From Isobaculum melis (GTDB lineage Bacteria > Bacillota > Bacilli > Lactobacillales > Carnobacteriaceae), in the NCBI RefSeq assembly GCF_900111355.1, contig NZ_FOHA01000001.1, forward strand, positions 310,001-374,000: a DNA stretch of 64,000 nt, written 5' to 3'. The stretch's first letter is position 1. Every line of letters starts with the position of its first letter. A model generated the notes under the pieces. It saw nothing but the letters and a program-made list of their open reading frames with translations, was not told the DNA's origin and searched no databases. The position numbers and the translations under genes were made by a program. This document shows, in pieces, positions 34,814 to 42,780 of this stretch.

Positions 34814-35895
34814 GTCTAACTCTATTTAGAGTTAGTGGATTGAAATTCTTCTAAATGTTCCCACACTTCAACCGGAAGCGTCTAACTCTATTTAGAGTTA
34901 GTGGATTGAAATATATCTTTAGTAAAGCGAGGATCCTTAGCTAACGTCTAACTCTATTTAGAGTTAGTGGATTGAAATTAGTTACCGAGTATCAGATTGA
35001 TGAAGAAGGGAACTATGTCTAACTCTATTTAGAGTTAGTGGATTGAAATACAGTGAAATGTGAATGATATGTTAGAAATATCGAGTCTAACTCTATTTAG
35101 AGTTAGTGGATTGAAATATTTGGAGAGATTGATTGTATTTCTGATAAAGGTAGTCTAACTCTATTTAGAGTTAGTGGATTGAAATACAGTGAAATGTGAA
35201 TGATATGTTAGAAATATCGAGTCTAACTCTATTTAGAGTTAGTGGATTGAAATATTTGGAGAGATTGATTGTATTTCTGATAAAGGTAGTCTAACTCTAT
35301 TTAGAGTTAGTGGATTGAAATTTTAAGATGATGCACCATCTCAACTACATGATAGTGTCTAACTCTATTTAGAGTTAGTGGATTGAAATTAGCGTCTATG
35401 CTCGTGAGAATGACGATAACGGCGTCTAACTCTATTTAGAGTTAGTGGATTGAAATGGTTTACAAATCACTTAGTGATAATCAAAAGATGTCTAACTCTA
35501 TTTAGAGTTAGTGGATTGAAATAATCTCGTGGTCAAACTGATCCACTGTTTTATTTGTCTAACTCTATTTAGAGTTAGTGGATTGAAATAGTGTGAAACT
35601 CACAATTTTAACGTGTTTTGTGAAAGTCTAACTCTATTTAGAGTTAGTGGATTGAAATACAATATGCACAATGATATGGTTACCACCGTAAGTCTAACTC
35701 TATTTAGAGTTAGTGGATTGAAATCCAATCAACAATGGCTAATAGAAGAGCTACAGCCGTCTAACTCTATTTAGAGTTAGTGGATTGAAATAGAAAATCA
35801 ACCATATGCTATTTTTAGAGCTAGTTTACTGAAATATATGTACCAATAGCACGTATACTATGAGGTCAGCTCTATTTAAAGTAAATGAATTAAAT
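34814..35895 (+). CRISPR. Type I-C CRISPR array 2 (15 full repeats, 2 degenerate distal repeats)
   Basis: 33-base repeats beginning GTCTAACTCTATTTAGAG and ending TTAGTGGATTGAAAT. Starts: 34814, 34880, 34946, 35017, 35085, 35153, 35221, 35289, 35357, 35424, 35490, 35557, 35626, 35692, 35759. Spacers are 33-38 bases. Spacers 4 and 5 recur exactly as 6 and 7, a tandem duplication of two units. Two decayed repeats follow (ending at 35835 and spanning 35865-35895). They differ from array 1 by G to A and C to T in paired stem positions. Confidence 0.98.
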
Positions 35896-35927
35896 CTATT
35901 TTCATTTTTTATAAAAGGTTAAAAGAT

Positions 35928-36092
35928 TTGATTTATCTTATTTTTGTAATGATATCTTTGAACGATGTACTATGCGCAACTAGTGTTACAATTTTAATAT
36001 GGATTGTAATGCTAGAAAATTCTGTAGTAATATTATTTTCAAGCAATTATCCCTTATTGATGATTGTAACAAGCTTTATTTTAATTTACTGA
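35928..36092 (+). CDS. Possible 54-residue hydrophobic protein
   Basis: TTG 35928 with AAAAGG about nine bases upstream opens a 54-codon frame that is strongly hydrophobic (two segments around LIFVMISL and VTILIWIVML, then LLMIVTSFILIY). It sits in an otherwise empty AT-rich gap. Could be a small membrane protein, a toxin-like peptide or a remnant; AT-rich chance frames are often hydrophobic. Confidence 0.25.
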   Translation: MIYLIFVMISLNDVLCATSVTILIWIVMLENSVVILFSSNYPLLMIVTSFILIY

Positions 36093-36162
36093 AACTATGA
36101 AGTTTTTAAAAATTTCTATTTGGATTATGAAAGGACAACAAATTTAGTAGATAATTAATTTG

Positions 36163-36438
36163 TTAGCATTTTATCTTCCCTTTCGCCATCGTCAGCCCAG
36201 TACTCGCCATATAAACATACTGCATCAAATACATCAACTCACTCACATCTCTCCCAGAATCCGCCGTCCCCTCAGCCACACCAATCTCATACCACAACTG
36301 ATCCATTCCTTCTTTTGCTAAAACTAAGTATTCCTGTGCCTCACGATCTTCACCTTCTTCCAAATAATCCACCACAGTATAACTATCATCAATCACTTTC
36401 CTAGACAATTCAATAATCCTTGCACCATTCTTTTCCAT
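36163..36438 (-). CDS. Hypothetical helical protein, 91 residues
   Basis: Mostly helical acidic protein (DYLEEGEDREAQEYLVLAKEGMDQLWYEIGVAEG). No family recognised. ATG 36438 has AGGAGG seven bases upstream, supporting a real gene. It faces away from the tandem RNA genes and towards the CRISPR array. Confidence 0.6.
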   Translation of the reverse strand: MEKNGARIIELSRKVIDDSYTVVDYLEEGEDREAQEYLVLAKEGMDQLWYEIGVAEGTADSGRDVSELMYLMQYVYMASTGLTMAKGKIKC

Positions 36439-36538
36439 TCCAATTCCTCCTATTCATTTTTGCGCATTCACAAAATAAAAAACGATAATGGCAACCTACA
36501 CCAATACCGTTTTCAATAGATACACCAAAGACCCCTCA

Positions 36539-36567
36539 TTGAAAAAATCCAATAAATTAGGTACAAT
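36539..36567 (+). promoter_or_regulatory. Promoter of small RNA gene 1
   Basis: TTGAAA (36539-36544), 17-base spacer, TACAAT (36562-36567). The predicted start falls at the first base of hairpin 1. Confidence 0.75.
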
Positions 36568-36571
36568 AAAG

Positions 36572-36681
36572 AAGCTAGTGCTTCGGTGCTGGCTATTGGC
36601 AACTTGTATAGATAGTGTGAGCTGTTTATACAGGGCTTCATAGATTTGGTTCCCGCCAAGCTATGAAGTGCCATTTTTTTA
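36572..36681 (+). ncRNA. Structured small RNA 1 of a tandem pair
   Basis: About 108 bases. P1: AGCTAGTGC (36573-36581) pairs with GTGCTGGCT (36586-36594) around a C(UUCG)G tetraloop. Then a three-way junction closed by TGGCA (36597) with TGCCA (36669): P3 contains CTTGTATA/TATACAGG enclosing GATAG(TGTGAG)CTGTT, and P4 is CTTCATAG/CTATGAAG with an apical TTGG(TTCCCG)CCAA. A T7 run ends it. Copy 2 keeps the loops and compensates the stems. No open reading frame. Family not recognised. Confidence 0.75.
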
Positions 36682-36846
36682 TGCTGTTTTTTACTTCTAT
36701 CCTGCGACTTAAAAATATAACACTAAAACGCAGGATAGAAAATAAAAAAAGGCATTGAGAAAATTTCCCAATACCATCATCAATAATCTCTAAACAAAAC
36801 CATAGCTAAATAAATATGTACTCAAAAAATGAACAAAAGTTCCACT

Positions 36847-36875
36847 AGAAAATTCATTCATCGTTGAGTACAATA
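36847..36875 (+). promoter_or_regulatory. Promoter of small RNA gene 2
   Basis: TAGAAA (36847-36852), 17-base spacer, TACAAT (36870-36875); same -10 and spacing as copy 1. Confidence 0.65.
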
Positions 36876-36881
36876 TAAGAG

Positions 36882-36996
36882 AGCTAACAAGCAATTGTTA
36901 GTGATTATTGGCAACTTGTTGGGCAGTGTGAGCTGTCTCTACAAGGCTTCGAAAGTTCGGTTCCCGCCAAACTTCGGAGTGCCAATTTTTATTTAT
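36882..36996 (+). ncRNA. Structured small RNA 2 of a tandem pair
   Basis: About 110 bases, same architecture as copy 1. P1: CTAACAA (36885-36891) pairs with TTGTTAG around a GCAA (GNRA) tetraloop. The junction is closed by ATTGGCA (36908-36914) with TGCCAAT (36981-36987). Inner hairpin GGCAG(TGTGAG)CTGTC; last arm CTTCGAAAG/CTTCGGAG with apical GG(TTCCCG)CC. A T-rich run follows. Stem sequences differ from copy 1 but pairing is kept. Confidence 0.75.
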
Positions 36997-37211
36997 TTTG
37001 ACGTTCTTTAAATTCTATCCTACAACCTTAAGTATAAATAAATAGTTTGAAATAAGCAATGAATAATTTAGAAAAAACTCAAAAATATCTCTACAAAGCT
37101 AAATAACTATTAGCTTAAATTATCTCACCCTAAGCCAATCAAACCTACCCATTTTATCCTCCAACATGTATAATAACGTTGAGATTCCTATTCACAAAGG
37201 AGAGCTAAACA

Positions 37212-37550
37212 ATGAAAGAAAACAAATCAAGCATGCAAAAAGTTAATCAATTCCGTGACGACCGTGATTGGCGTCAATTTCATAAAGAGAAAGATTTAGC
37301 TATTTCAATTTCTCTCGAAGCTTCTGAATTATTAGAGCTCTTCCAATGGAAAAATTCTGAGGAAGTTGTCAGCAATAAATTGGAGCGCATCAAAGAAGAG
37401 CTTGCGGATGTATTGATTTACTCTTATATGCTGGCAGATAATTTAGATTTAGACATTGATGAGATTATTGCAGAAAAGCTCGTCAAAAATGAAGCGAAAT
37501 ATCCAGTTAATAAAAGCAAAGGGAAGAATGAGAAATATACAGAATTGTAA
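37212..37550 (+). CDS. MazG-like nucleotide pyrophosphohydrolase
   Basis: A 112-residue all-helical enzyme that hydrolyses (d)NTPs to monophosphates, as a housecleaning or pool-control activity. Metal-binding acidic residues appear in ISLEASELLELFQW (about residues 35-48) and IKEELADVLIYSYMLAD (about 65-82), the EXXE-12-28-EXXD pattern. AGGAG precedes ATG 37212. Monocistronic, with a hairpin-like sequence after it. Confidence 0.88.
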   Translation: MKENKSSMQKVNQFRDDRDWRQFHKEKDLAISISLEASELLELFQWKNSEEVVSNKLERIKEELADVLIYSYMLADNLDLDIDEIIAEKLVKNEAKYPVNKSKGKNEKYTEL

Positions 37551-37682
37551 TGTACCAGTTTAATATGAATCAAAGTGAGAAACCTATTTAAATTGCTAAG
37601 TAGGTTTTTTAACTTATTGCGAACAATTGCTTGATGTAAATTTTTTTGACAATTACAAAAATGTATCATACAATACAGATAG

Positions 37683-37695
37683 ATACTATCGGTAT
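37683..37695. promoter_or_regulatory. TetR operator before its own gene
   Basis: ATACTATCGGTAT is the reverse complement of the core of the palindrome at 38411-38435, so the regulator probably represses itself. Confidence 0.75.
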
Positions 37696-37721
37696 GTTGC
37701 TGAAAGAAGAGGAACAAATTC

Positions 37722-38369
37722 ATGGCAAGAAATAAATATCCTGAAGAAACAAGGAAAAAAATATTAGCTGTAGCGCGTGATCTTTTTTATGAAAAAGGCT
37801 ATGATAACACAACGATTCAAGATATTATTGATGGACTTGGTGGCTTAACAAAAGGTGTCATTTATCACCACTTTAAGTCAAAAAATGATATTCTAGAGCA
37901 AGTGATAGAAACCTTGGGCGTTCCTGATGAGCAAGGAAATTGGTATGAAAATTGGCAAGGCGAAACAGGACTGGAAAAAATTAGATTACAACTTTTGAAA
38001 TCACTACAAACCTTTGAACGCTATGCAATTTTATACTCTGCAGAAGTATTATTGAAAAGTCCAAGAATGATTGGAGAGGCTTATTTATCCAGCCTAAATG
38101 AAGGGGCTGGTTATCTTCAAGTTTATATTGATGAAGGGATAGCAGATGGTTCAATTGTGACGGAGTTTCCAAAAGAGCTGTCAGAATTTGTTTGTTTAAC
38201 AATGGATGTTTGGTTTGGGTTAAATATTGTGAGGTATTCTAGAGAAGAGCTTGAAAATAAAATGCGTTTTTTACAGCACATTTTTCAAAGTATTCAGGTT
38301 CCAATCATCGATGAAACAATATTAAATGCAGCCTTTAATCTCTATGACTATATTCAAAGTAGAAGGTAG
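37722..38369 (+). CDS. TetR/AcrR-family repressor
   Basis: A 215-residue regulator with an N-terminal HTH (ARDLFYEKGYDNTTIQDIIDGLGGLTKGVIYHHFKSKNDIL, about residues 17-55) and a variable helical ligand domain. GAGGA precedes ATG 37722. Matching operators before this gene and before the downstream ABC operon indicate that it represses both, probably derepressed by a drug or lipid-like ligand. Confidence 0.92.
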   Translation: MARNKYPEETRKKILAVARDLFYEKGYDNTTIQDIIDGLGGLTKGVIYHHFKSKNDILEQVIETLGVPDEQGNWYENWQGETGLEKIRLQLLKSLQTFERYAILYSAEVLLKSPRMIGEAYLSSLNEGAGYLQVYIDEGIADGSIVTEFPKELSEFVCLTMDVWFGLNIVRYSREELENKMRFLQHIFQSIQVPIIDETILNAAFNLYDYIQSRR

Positions 38370-38410
38370 TTGCTTTTATTGAATAAATGAAAGCAACTTT
38401 GTTTTTAACC

Positions 38411-38435
38411 TTATACATACCGATAGTATGTATAA
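38411..38435. promoter_or_regulatory. TetR operator of the ABC transporter operon
   Basis: TTATACATAC-CGATA-GTATGTATAA is a perfect inverted repeat with five-base centre, 35 bases before the ABC ATPase gene. Confidence 0.85.
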
Positions 38436-38469
38436 AGCAGTTAACTAAAAATTATTTAGGAGGTTACTT

Positions 38470-39411
38470 ATGAAACAAGAGAAAGTATTCACAAATGCCT
38501 TAGAAATTACAGCGATTTCTAAAAAATATCAGCGAGGAAAAATACCAGCAAACGATAAGATTACAACATCTTTTCAGCCAGGACAAATTACCGCTGTGAT
38601 AGGTCATAATGGTGCTGGTAAAACAACCTTATTAAATCAAATAATTGGAACGGTCAAGCCTGATAGTGGGGATATTACCTACCAAGGCTATTCTTTGCTA
38701 GGCAACACAAAATTAGCACGTACCTTGGTTTCAATGATGCCACAATTTCATGCACCACTAACTGGCGTAACCTTACGACAATCCATAGAAGCCATCGTAC
38801 ATATTCGGTGCGTTACAGAAAAACAAGTAAAAGCAAGAACGAATCAAATATTAGCAGACTTAAGCTTAGAGCAATGGGCAGACCAATCTGGAGATAAACT
38901 TTCGGGAGGGGTGCAGCGTTTAACATCATTTGCTATGGCAGTTGTTTGCCCACCTCCGATTATTTTACTAGATGAGCCAACAAATGATGTAGACCCTGTT
39001 CGCCGTAAACTGGTTTGGCAATATATGAGAAAGCTAGCTCAAAAGGGTCATATTATTGTCATCGTAACCCATAATTTATTGGAAGTTGAAGAGTATGCAG
39101 ATCGTTTTCTTCTATTTGAACAGGGCAGACTGATACAAGATACACCCACTGGAAAATTAAATTCACAGTTCGCAACACATACATTATCAGCCGTATTACA
39201 AGATAAAGACGGATTAACAACTGCGCCTAAAGCACTTGAAATAAACTATTTAGAAGAAGAAGCGCGAGTGGTATTTACATTAACTTCGGAGCAAATCATT
39301 GAGGCAATTAATTGGTTACTAAAAATGATGGATCAAGGGAAAGTGATAAATTACAAGCTTTCATCTGCTTCTTTAGACGTATCATATGGAGGAATGACAA
39401 ATGAACAATGA
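38470..39411 (+). CDS. ABC transporter ATP-binding protein
   Basis: A 313-residue ATPase. Walker A GHNGAGKTT (about residues 46-54), ABC signature DKLSGGVQRL (about 138-147; SGGV instead of SGGQ), Walker B IILLDEPTND (about 163-172), and switch His VTHN. The C-terminal extension of about 80 residues is common in drug/lantibiotic-type exporters. AGGAGG precedes ATG 38470. Overlaps the permease gene by 11 bases. Confidence 0.93.
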   Translation: MKQEKVFTNALEITAISKKYQRGKIPANDKITTSFQPGQITAVIGHNGAGKTTLLNQIIGTVKPDSGDITYQGYSLLGNTKLARTLVSMMPQFHAPLTGVTLRQSIEAIVHIRCVTEKQVKARTNQILADLSLEQWADQSGDKLSGGVQRLTSFAMAVVCPPPIILLDEPTNDVDPVRRKLVWQYMRKLAQKGHIIVIVTHNLLEVEEYADRFLLFEQGRLIQDTPTGKLNSQFATHTLSAVLQDKDGLTTAPKALEINYLEEEARVVFTLTSEQIIEAINWLLKMMDQGKVINYKLSSASLDVSYGGMTNEQ

Positions 39412-40174
39412 ACAAGTTTCGAATCAGATTGCTCGTACAAATTCTTTTGCTTTGAAAAAATTATGGGGCTTGATACGCTGGAGTCTTGTGCGACATAAAT
39501 ATTTAATCTCAGCTTTTAGTTTGGTACAAGCAGTCTTTGCGATTGCCATTGTCTATGGTTTAGCTTTATTAATACCAGAAATTGATGCAGAATCTGCAGT
39601 TTACTTATCTTCTGGAGCCATTACGCTAGGTATGATTGCAGTAGGTTGTGTGTTGGCGCCCCAAATTGCTAGCACCTCAAAACAAAATGGCTTGTTTGAT
39701 TATCAAAGAACACTACCAGTATCGCGGAGTAGCATTCTTTTAGCAGATATTATCATTTGGAGTGTAGCTTCATTACCCGGTATTATGATGAGCTGTCTTG
39801 CGACCGTTCTTCGTTTTCAGATTACAATTCATGTGACACCATCTAGTATATTCACAATTTTGATCACTCAGATAACAATGATTTGTATTGGCTTTGCGAT
39901 TGCCTACTGGTTACCACCTAATGCAATGGCACTAGCTACTCAAATAATCATGATAGGTGGGCTACTTTTTTCTCCAATTACTTATCCAATTGCTAGACTG
40001 CCAGAATGGACGACCTATATTTATCAAGTTCTTCCATTTGTTCCAACCAGTAATCTCATTCGTGCCACATTGTTTCAGTCAGAAATATTAGACCCGATAA
40101 ATTTAATTGTTGTTTTAGGGTGGGCAGTAGTTGCCTTTATTTTTGCCTTAATGGCATTAGCAAAAAGGAAATGA
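39401..40174 (+). CDS. ABC-2-type transporter permease
   Basis: A 257-residue membrane protein with about six helices (for example around residues 33-58, 67-90, 107-130, 141-168, 172-195, 231-252). It pairs with the preceding ATPase as an exporter of a drug, peptide or lipid; substrate not assignable. Probably repressed by the upstream TetR. Confidence 0.9.
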   Translation: MNNEQVSNQIARTNSFALKKLWGLIRWSLVRHKYLISAFSLVQAVFAIAIVYGLALLIPEIDAESAVYLSSGAITLGMIAVGCVLAPQIASTSKQNGLFDYQRTLPVSRSSILLADIIIWSVASLPGIMMSCLATVLRFQITIHVTPSSIFTILITQITMICIGFAIAYWLPPNAMALATQIIMIGGLLFSPITYPIARLPEWTTYIYQVLPFVPTSNLIRATLFQSEILDPINLIVVLGWAVVAFIFALMALAKRK

Positions 40175-40247
40175 TGATGCAACAAATTATGACTAAGAAT
40201 GTCTAGATGAAATTAAGTGAAGATTTGATTTTCCAAGATGATTTCTT

Positions 40248-40343
40248 GTGTATGAATTAATTTCGTTGGTTATCGCGCCTATCTTGGTAGGTCTAGTGAT
40301 TGAACTAGTTTCTCATTGGCTGGATAAGAAAGATGATAACTGA
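40248..40343 (+). CDS. Fst/Ldr-family type I toxin peptide
   Basis: A 31-codon frame from GTG 40248. The core LVIAPILVGLVIELVSHWLD closely matches Fst (LVIAPIFVGLVLEMISRVLD in plasmid pAD1, from memory), with the charged tail KKDDN. These peptides insert in the membrane and kill unless their mRNA is bound by antisense RNA II. The start region contains the direct repeat AATTAATTTCGTT (40255-40267) that recurs in the antisense RNA gene. Too short for routine gene calling. Confidence 0.85.
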   Translation: MYELISLVIAPILVGLVIELVSHWLDKKDDN

Positions 40344-40389
40344 AGCAAGTTGTAGTCTAGCCTATACATTCGTCATCACAATGAGCGTA

Positions 40390-40424
40390 AAAAAAACACT
40401 CTATTCACAGTAGAGTGTTTTTTG
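40390..40424. terminator. Bidirectional terminator shared by toxin mRNA and antisense RNA
   Basis: AAAAAACACTCTA pairs with TAGAGTGTTTTTT around a seven-base loop. Convergent RNA I and RNA II of par-type loci end at such a shared terminator. Confidence 0.88.
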
Positions 40425-40453
40425 TTTCTTGCAATAAATTAATTTCGTTTCGC
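40391..40453 (-). ncRNA. Antisense RNA II of the Fst-type locus
   Basis: On the minus strand TAGACT (40483-40488), 17 bases, TATAAT (40460-40465) form a good promoter. The RNA of about 63 bases runs from about 40453 to the terminator and includes the complement of AATTAATTTCGTT (40437-40449), which repeats the toxin start region. Size and layout match pAD1 RNA II. Confidence 0.75.
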
Positions 40454-40497
40454 AAGTTCATTATAGCATGGTCCAGGTTATGAGTCTATTTTTTCTC

Positions 40498-41220
40498 TTA
40501 TTTTTCAATCAACTCCGCAGCTTCCTCATCCAAAATCACCGTCAAATTAGGCAATAATCTCAAATAAGAAGAAGGGAACGCTGCATCCAATGGTCCTTCC
40601 AAGGCACGCTTCACAGCCTGCGCTTTCTTCACACCATTTACAATCAATACCACATGCTTCACCTTCAATAAAGCAGGCAACCCAAGTGTATACATATAAT
40701 CAGAATGATTCTCGCCAATACTTTCCTGATAAGGCGCATTCCAAGGATAAATATCACTCAGCTCCACACGATAAACCTCCTGATCATACTGCGTACATTC
40801 AGGCATATTCGCGCAAAAGTGACCATCATCACCCATTCCAATCAGCATCAAATCAAGTCCACCATCATCTGCCATCAGTTGTGGGAAATCCAAATAATTC
40901 TCATCATTCATTGCTGTTAAATGCCCCGCCTCAACAGCAGCAGGCTCAAAGAAACAACGATTTAAACCATCTAAATTATCAAAGCCAACTACAACATCCT
41001 CTTGATTTCGAATCGGCGTCTCATCAAACGTATAATAAAACACATTTGATAAATCTTCTACCCCGGCCATCTTATCCACCAATAACTCATACATCCGCTT
41101 AGGTGTGCTCCCGCCAGTCAACGATAAATTCACGCGCTTATCCTGTAACATCGTACTCAATACAAGATTCGCTGTCATTTCACTCAAAGCTTCATAATCC
41201 TTCACAACAAGCTTCTTCAA
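40498..41220 (-). CDS. Glucosamine-6-phosphate deaminase/isomerase-like protein
   Basis: A 240-residue enzyme of the NagB/6-phosphogluconolactonase fold. SLTGGSTPKRMYELL (phosphate loop, about residues 33-47), YTFDETPI (catalytic Asp region) and LIGMGDDGHFCANMP (about 137-151) are the family motifs. It would convert an amino-sugar phosphate or isomerise a sugar phosphate; the PTS genes upstream in the same operon suggest the PTS product supplies it. It is divergent enough from NagB that exact activity is open. Confidence 0.8.
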   Translation of the reverse strand: MKKLVVKDYEALSEMTANLVLSTMLQDKRVNLSLTGGSTPKRMYELLVDKMAGVEDLSNVFYYTFDETPIRNQEDVVVGFDNLDGLNRCFFEPAAVEAGHLTAMNDENYLDFPQLMADDGGLDLMLIGMGDDGHFCANMPECTQYDQEVYRVELSDIYPWNAPYQESIGENHSDYMYTLGLPALLKVKHVVLIVNGVKKAQAVKRALEGPLDAAFPSSYLRLLPNLTVILDEEAAELIEK

Positions 41221-41550
41221 TTACTCCACCTCTTTTGCAATTTTTTTAAACATTCTAAACAACTTCTTAGATAAAATAAACTGCGCTTGAATCGTCATCA
41301 TTGTGTCCTGCGCATGGCTGAATAACGGCGAGTAAGGAATCTCTTCTCCAGCCGCTTCTTTCTGGACAATTTTGGTTTGATAGCCATGTGCTTGATTCAA
41401 CAAATCCTGTGCTTCAACCATTTTTGCATCTGCTGCTTCAAATTGATCATTTTCCAATAAATCATAGCCTTCCATTAAAGCTGTGCGCGCATCTCCTGCA
41501 TGTAAAATCATTGCCATTGCAACCTGTACAATCTCATCTTTATCCATCAT
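41221..41550 (-). CDS. PTS lactose/cellobiose-family IIA component
   Basis: A 109-residue helical phosphocarrier. MAMILHAGDARTALMEGYDLL at the N-terminus and FSHAQDTMMTIQAQ (phosphorylated His, about residue 79) define the IIA-lac type. Its start overlaps the end of the IIC gene, and its stop directly precedes the NagB-like start, so the operon is tightly coupled. Confidence 0.93.
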   Translation of the reverse strand: MMDKDEIVQVAMAMILHAGDARTALMEGYDLLENDQFEAADAKMVEAQDLLNQAHGYQTKIVQKEAAGEEIPYSPLFSHAQDTMMTIQAQFILSKKLFRMFKKIAKEVE

Positions 41551-42778
41551 TTCGTTCAGCCTCCAACATCATTTCTTCTTTATCATAAGCTTGCAAGAAT
41601 GGATACCAAACTAATGCAGCCACTACAAATACCACAATTACTAAAAAGATTGCTTTAAAATCACCTGTTACAAGGTAGCCTTGAATCGGTGCGGGAATAA
41701 ACCATAAATTAAAGATTTTATCCGGTATCGCAACCAAGCCCGAATGTAACGTAAAGTAAACAATCGTTGGCGCCAAGAAAGAGTTAATCCAAAATGGAAT
41801 CATCATCAAAGGGTTTAACATAATCGGTGCCCCAAAAACAATTGGTTCATTAATATTGAAAATACTTGGAATAATCCCAACTTTACCAATTGCTTTCAAA
41901 CGTGCTGATTTTGTAAACAATAAGAGAATCGCTAATGGTAAGGTAACACCCATTCCTCCTAAAGTAACCAATCCTTGCACCACTTCACCTGTATTAATAT
42001 TGACTGCTTCTAAACCTTGACGAACCAATTCAGTATTTTCAGAAATCCCAGCTAATTGAATCGGATAGAACAGGCCATATAGTAGCCAAGGACTAATCCC
42101 AAAGGAATATAAAACCGTTGTAACCAAGATATAAGCCAGTAAACCTAAGTAGCTTTGGCCAAAATTAGTTAAAGGTGATAAAGCGGTTGTTAAAACTTCT
42201 AAGAAATTAATCTGAGCAACAAAGACCACCATGTAGCCACATAATAAAATGACTAAAATAGGCATAAATGAGTCAAAGCTTGAGACAATATAATCTGGAA
42301 TTGTATCATTATTTTTAAAGAAGCTTAATTTTTCCATTAAGATGAAGACAAACGCTGTAAAAATCCCAGCAATAATGGCTAAAAACATGCCGCCAGAACC
42401 GAAGTTGTCTCCTTGGAAAATCCATTCTCCATTTTCACCAAAGATAGGTACTGTAAACATTAAGTAAAGGCCAACGTTTGCAATCCCAGCTAGGTTTTTC
42501 TTATTGTCCATTTTCTTTCTTTGTAAAATAAACACTGGAAAAACAAAAGCTAATGCTAAACCAATCAACCCAAAGCTAAAGGAGCTAATAGGCGTTAAAT
42601 CTGGGAACCAGGTAAAATAATTATTTAAGATAGATAAAACCGAAACCACTGATCCAACTAAGGTTAAAGGTAAGGTACTTAAAATGGCATCCTGCAAGCT
42701 TGCTATCCATAAGTTACGAGATAGCTTGGTTGCAAAAGGTGAAACATATTTATTTACAATCTCAATAAATTTTTTCAT
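41540..42778 (-). CDS. PTS lactose/cellobiose-family IIC permease
   Basis: A 412-residue membrane protein with about ten helices. IPSIFNINEPIVFGAPIMLNP (about residues 301-320) is the substrate-binding signature of the IIC-lac/cel family. It moves a beta-disaccharide or related sugar. Second gene of the minus-strand operon (IIB-IIC-IIA-NagB-like). Confidence 0.93.
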   Translation of the reverse strand: MKKFIEIVNKYVSPFATKLSRNLWIASLQDAILSTLPLTLVGSVVSVLSILNNYFTWFPDLTPISSFSFGLIGLALAFVFPVFILQRKKMDNKKNLAGIANVGLYLMFTVPIFGENGEWIFQGDNFGSGGMFLAIIAGIFTAFVFILMEKLSFFKNNDTIPDYIVSSFDSFMPILVILLCGYMVVFVAQINFLEVLTTALSPLTNFGQSYLGLLAYILVTTVLYSFGISPWLLYGLFYPIQLAGISENTELVRQGLEAVNINTGEVVQGLVTLGGMGVTLPLAILLLFTKSARLKAIGKVGIIPSIFNINEPIVFGAPIMLNPLMMIPFWINSFLAPTIVYFTLHSGLVAIPDKIFNLWFIPAPIQGYLVTGDFKAIFLVIVVFVVAALVWYPFLQAYDKEEMMLEAERNDG

Positions 42779-42780
42779 GA

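Noticed and set aside
36539-36996. Tandem RNAs as 6S RNA, tracrRNA or a riboswitch
   Set aside because: Each is about 108 bases with its own promoter and terminator and no downstream gene in the unit; no long bulged duplex as in 6S, no Cas9 nearby, and only an 8-base match to the CRISPR repeat.
40590-41102. Long plus-strand ORF opposite the NagB-like gene (170 codons)
   Set aside because: His/Gln/Ser-rich translation without domains; it is the shadow of the minus-strand NagB-like gene.
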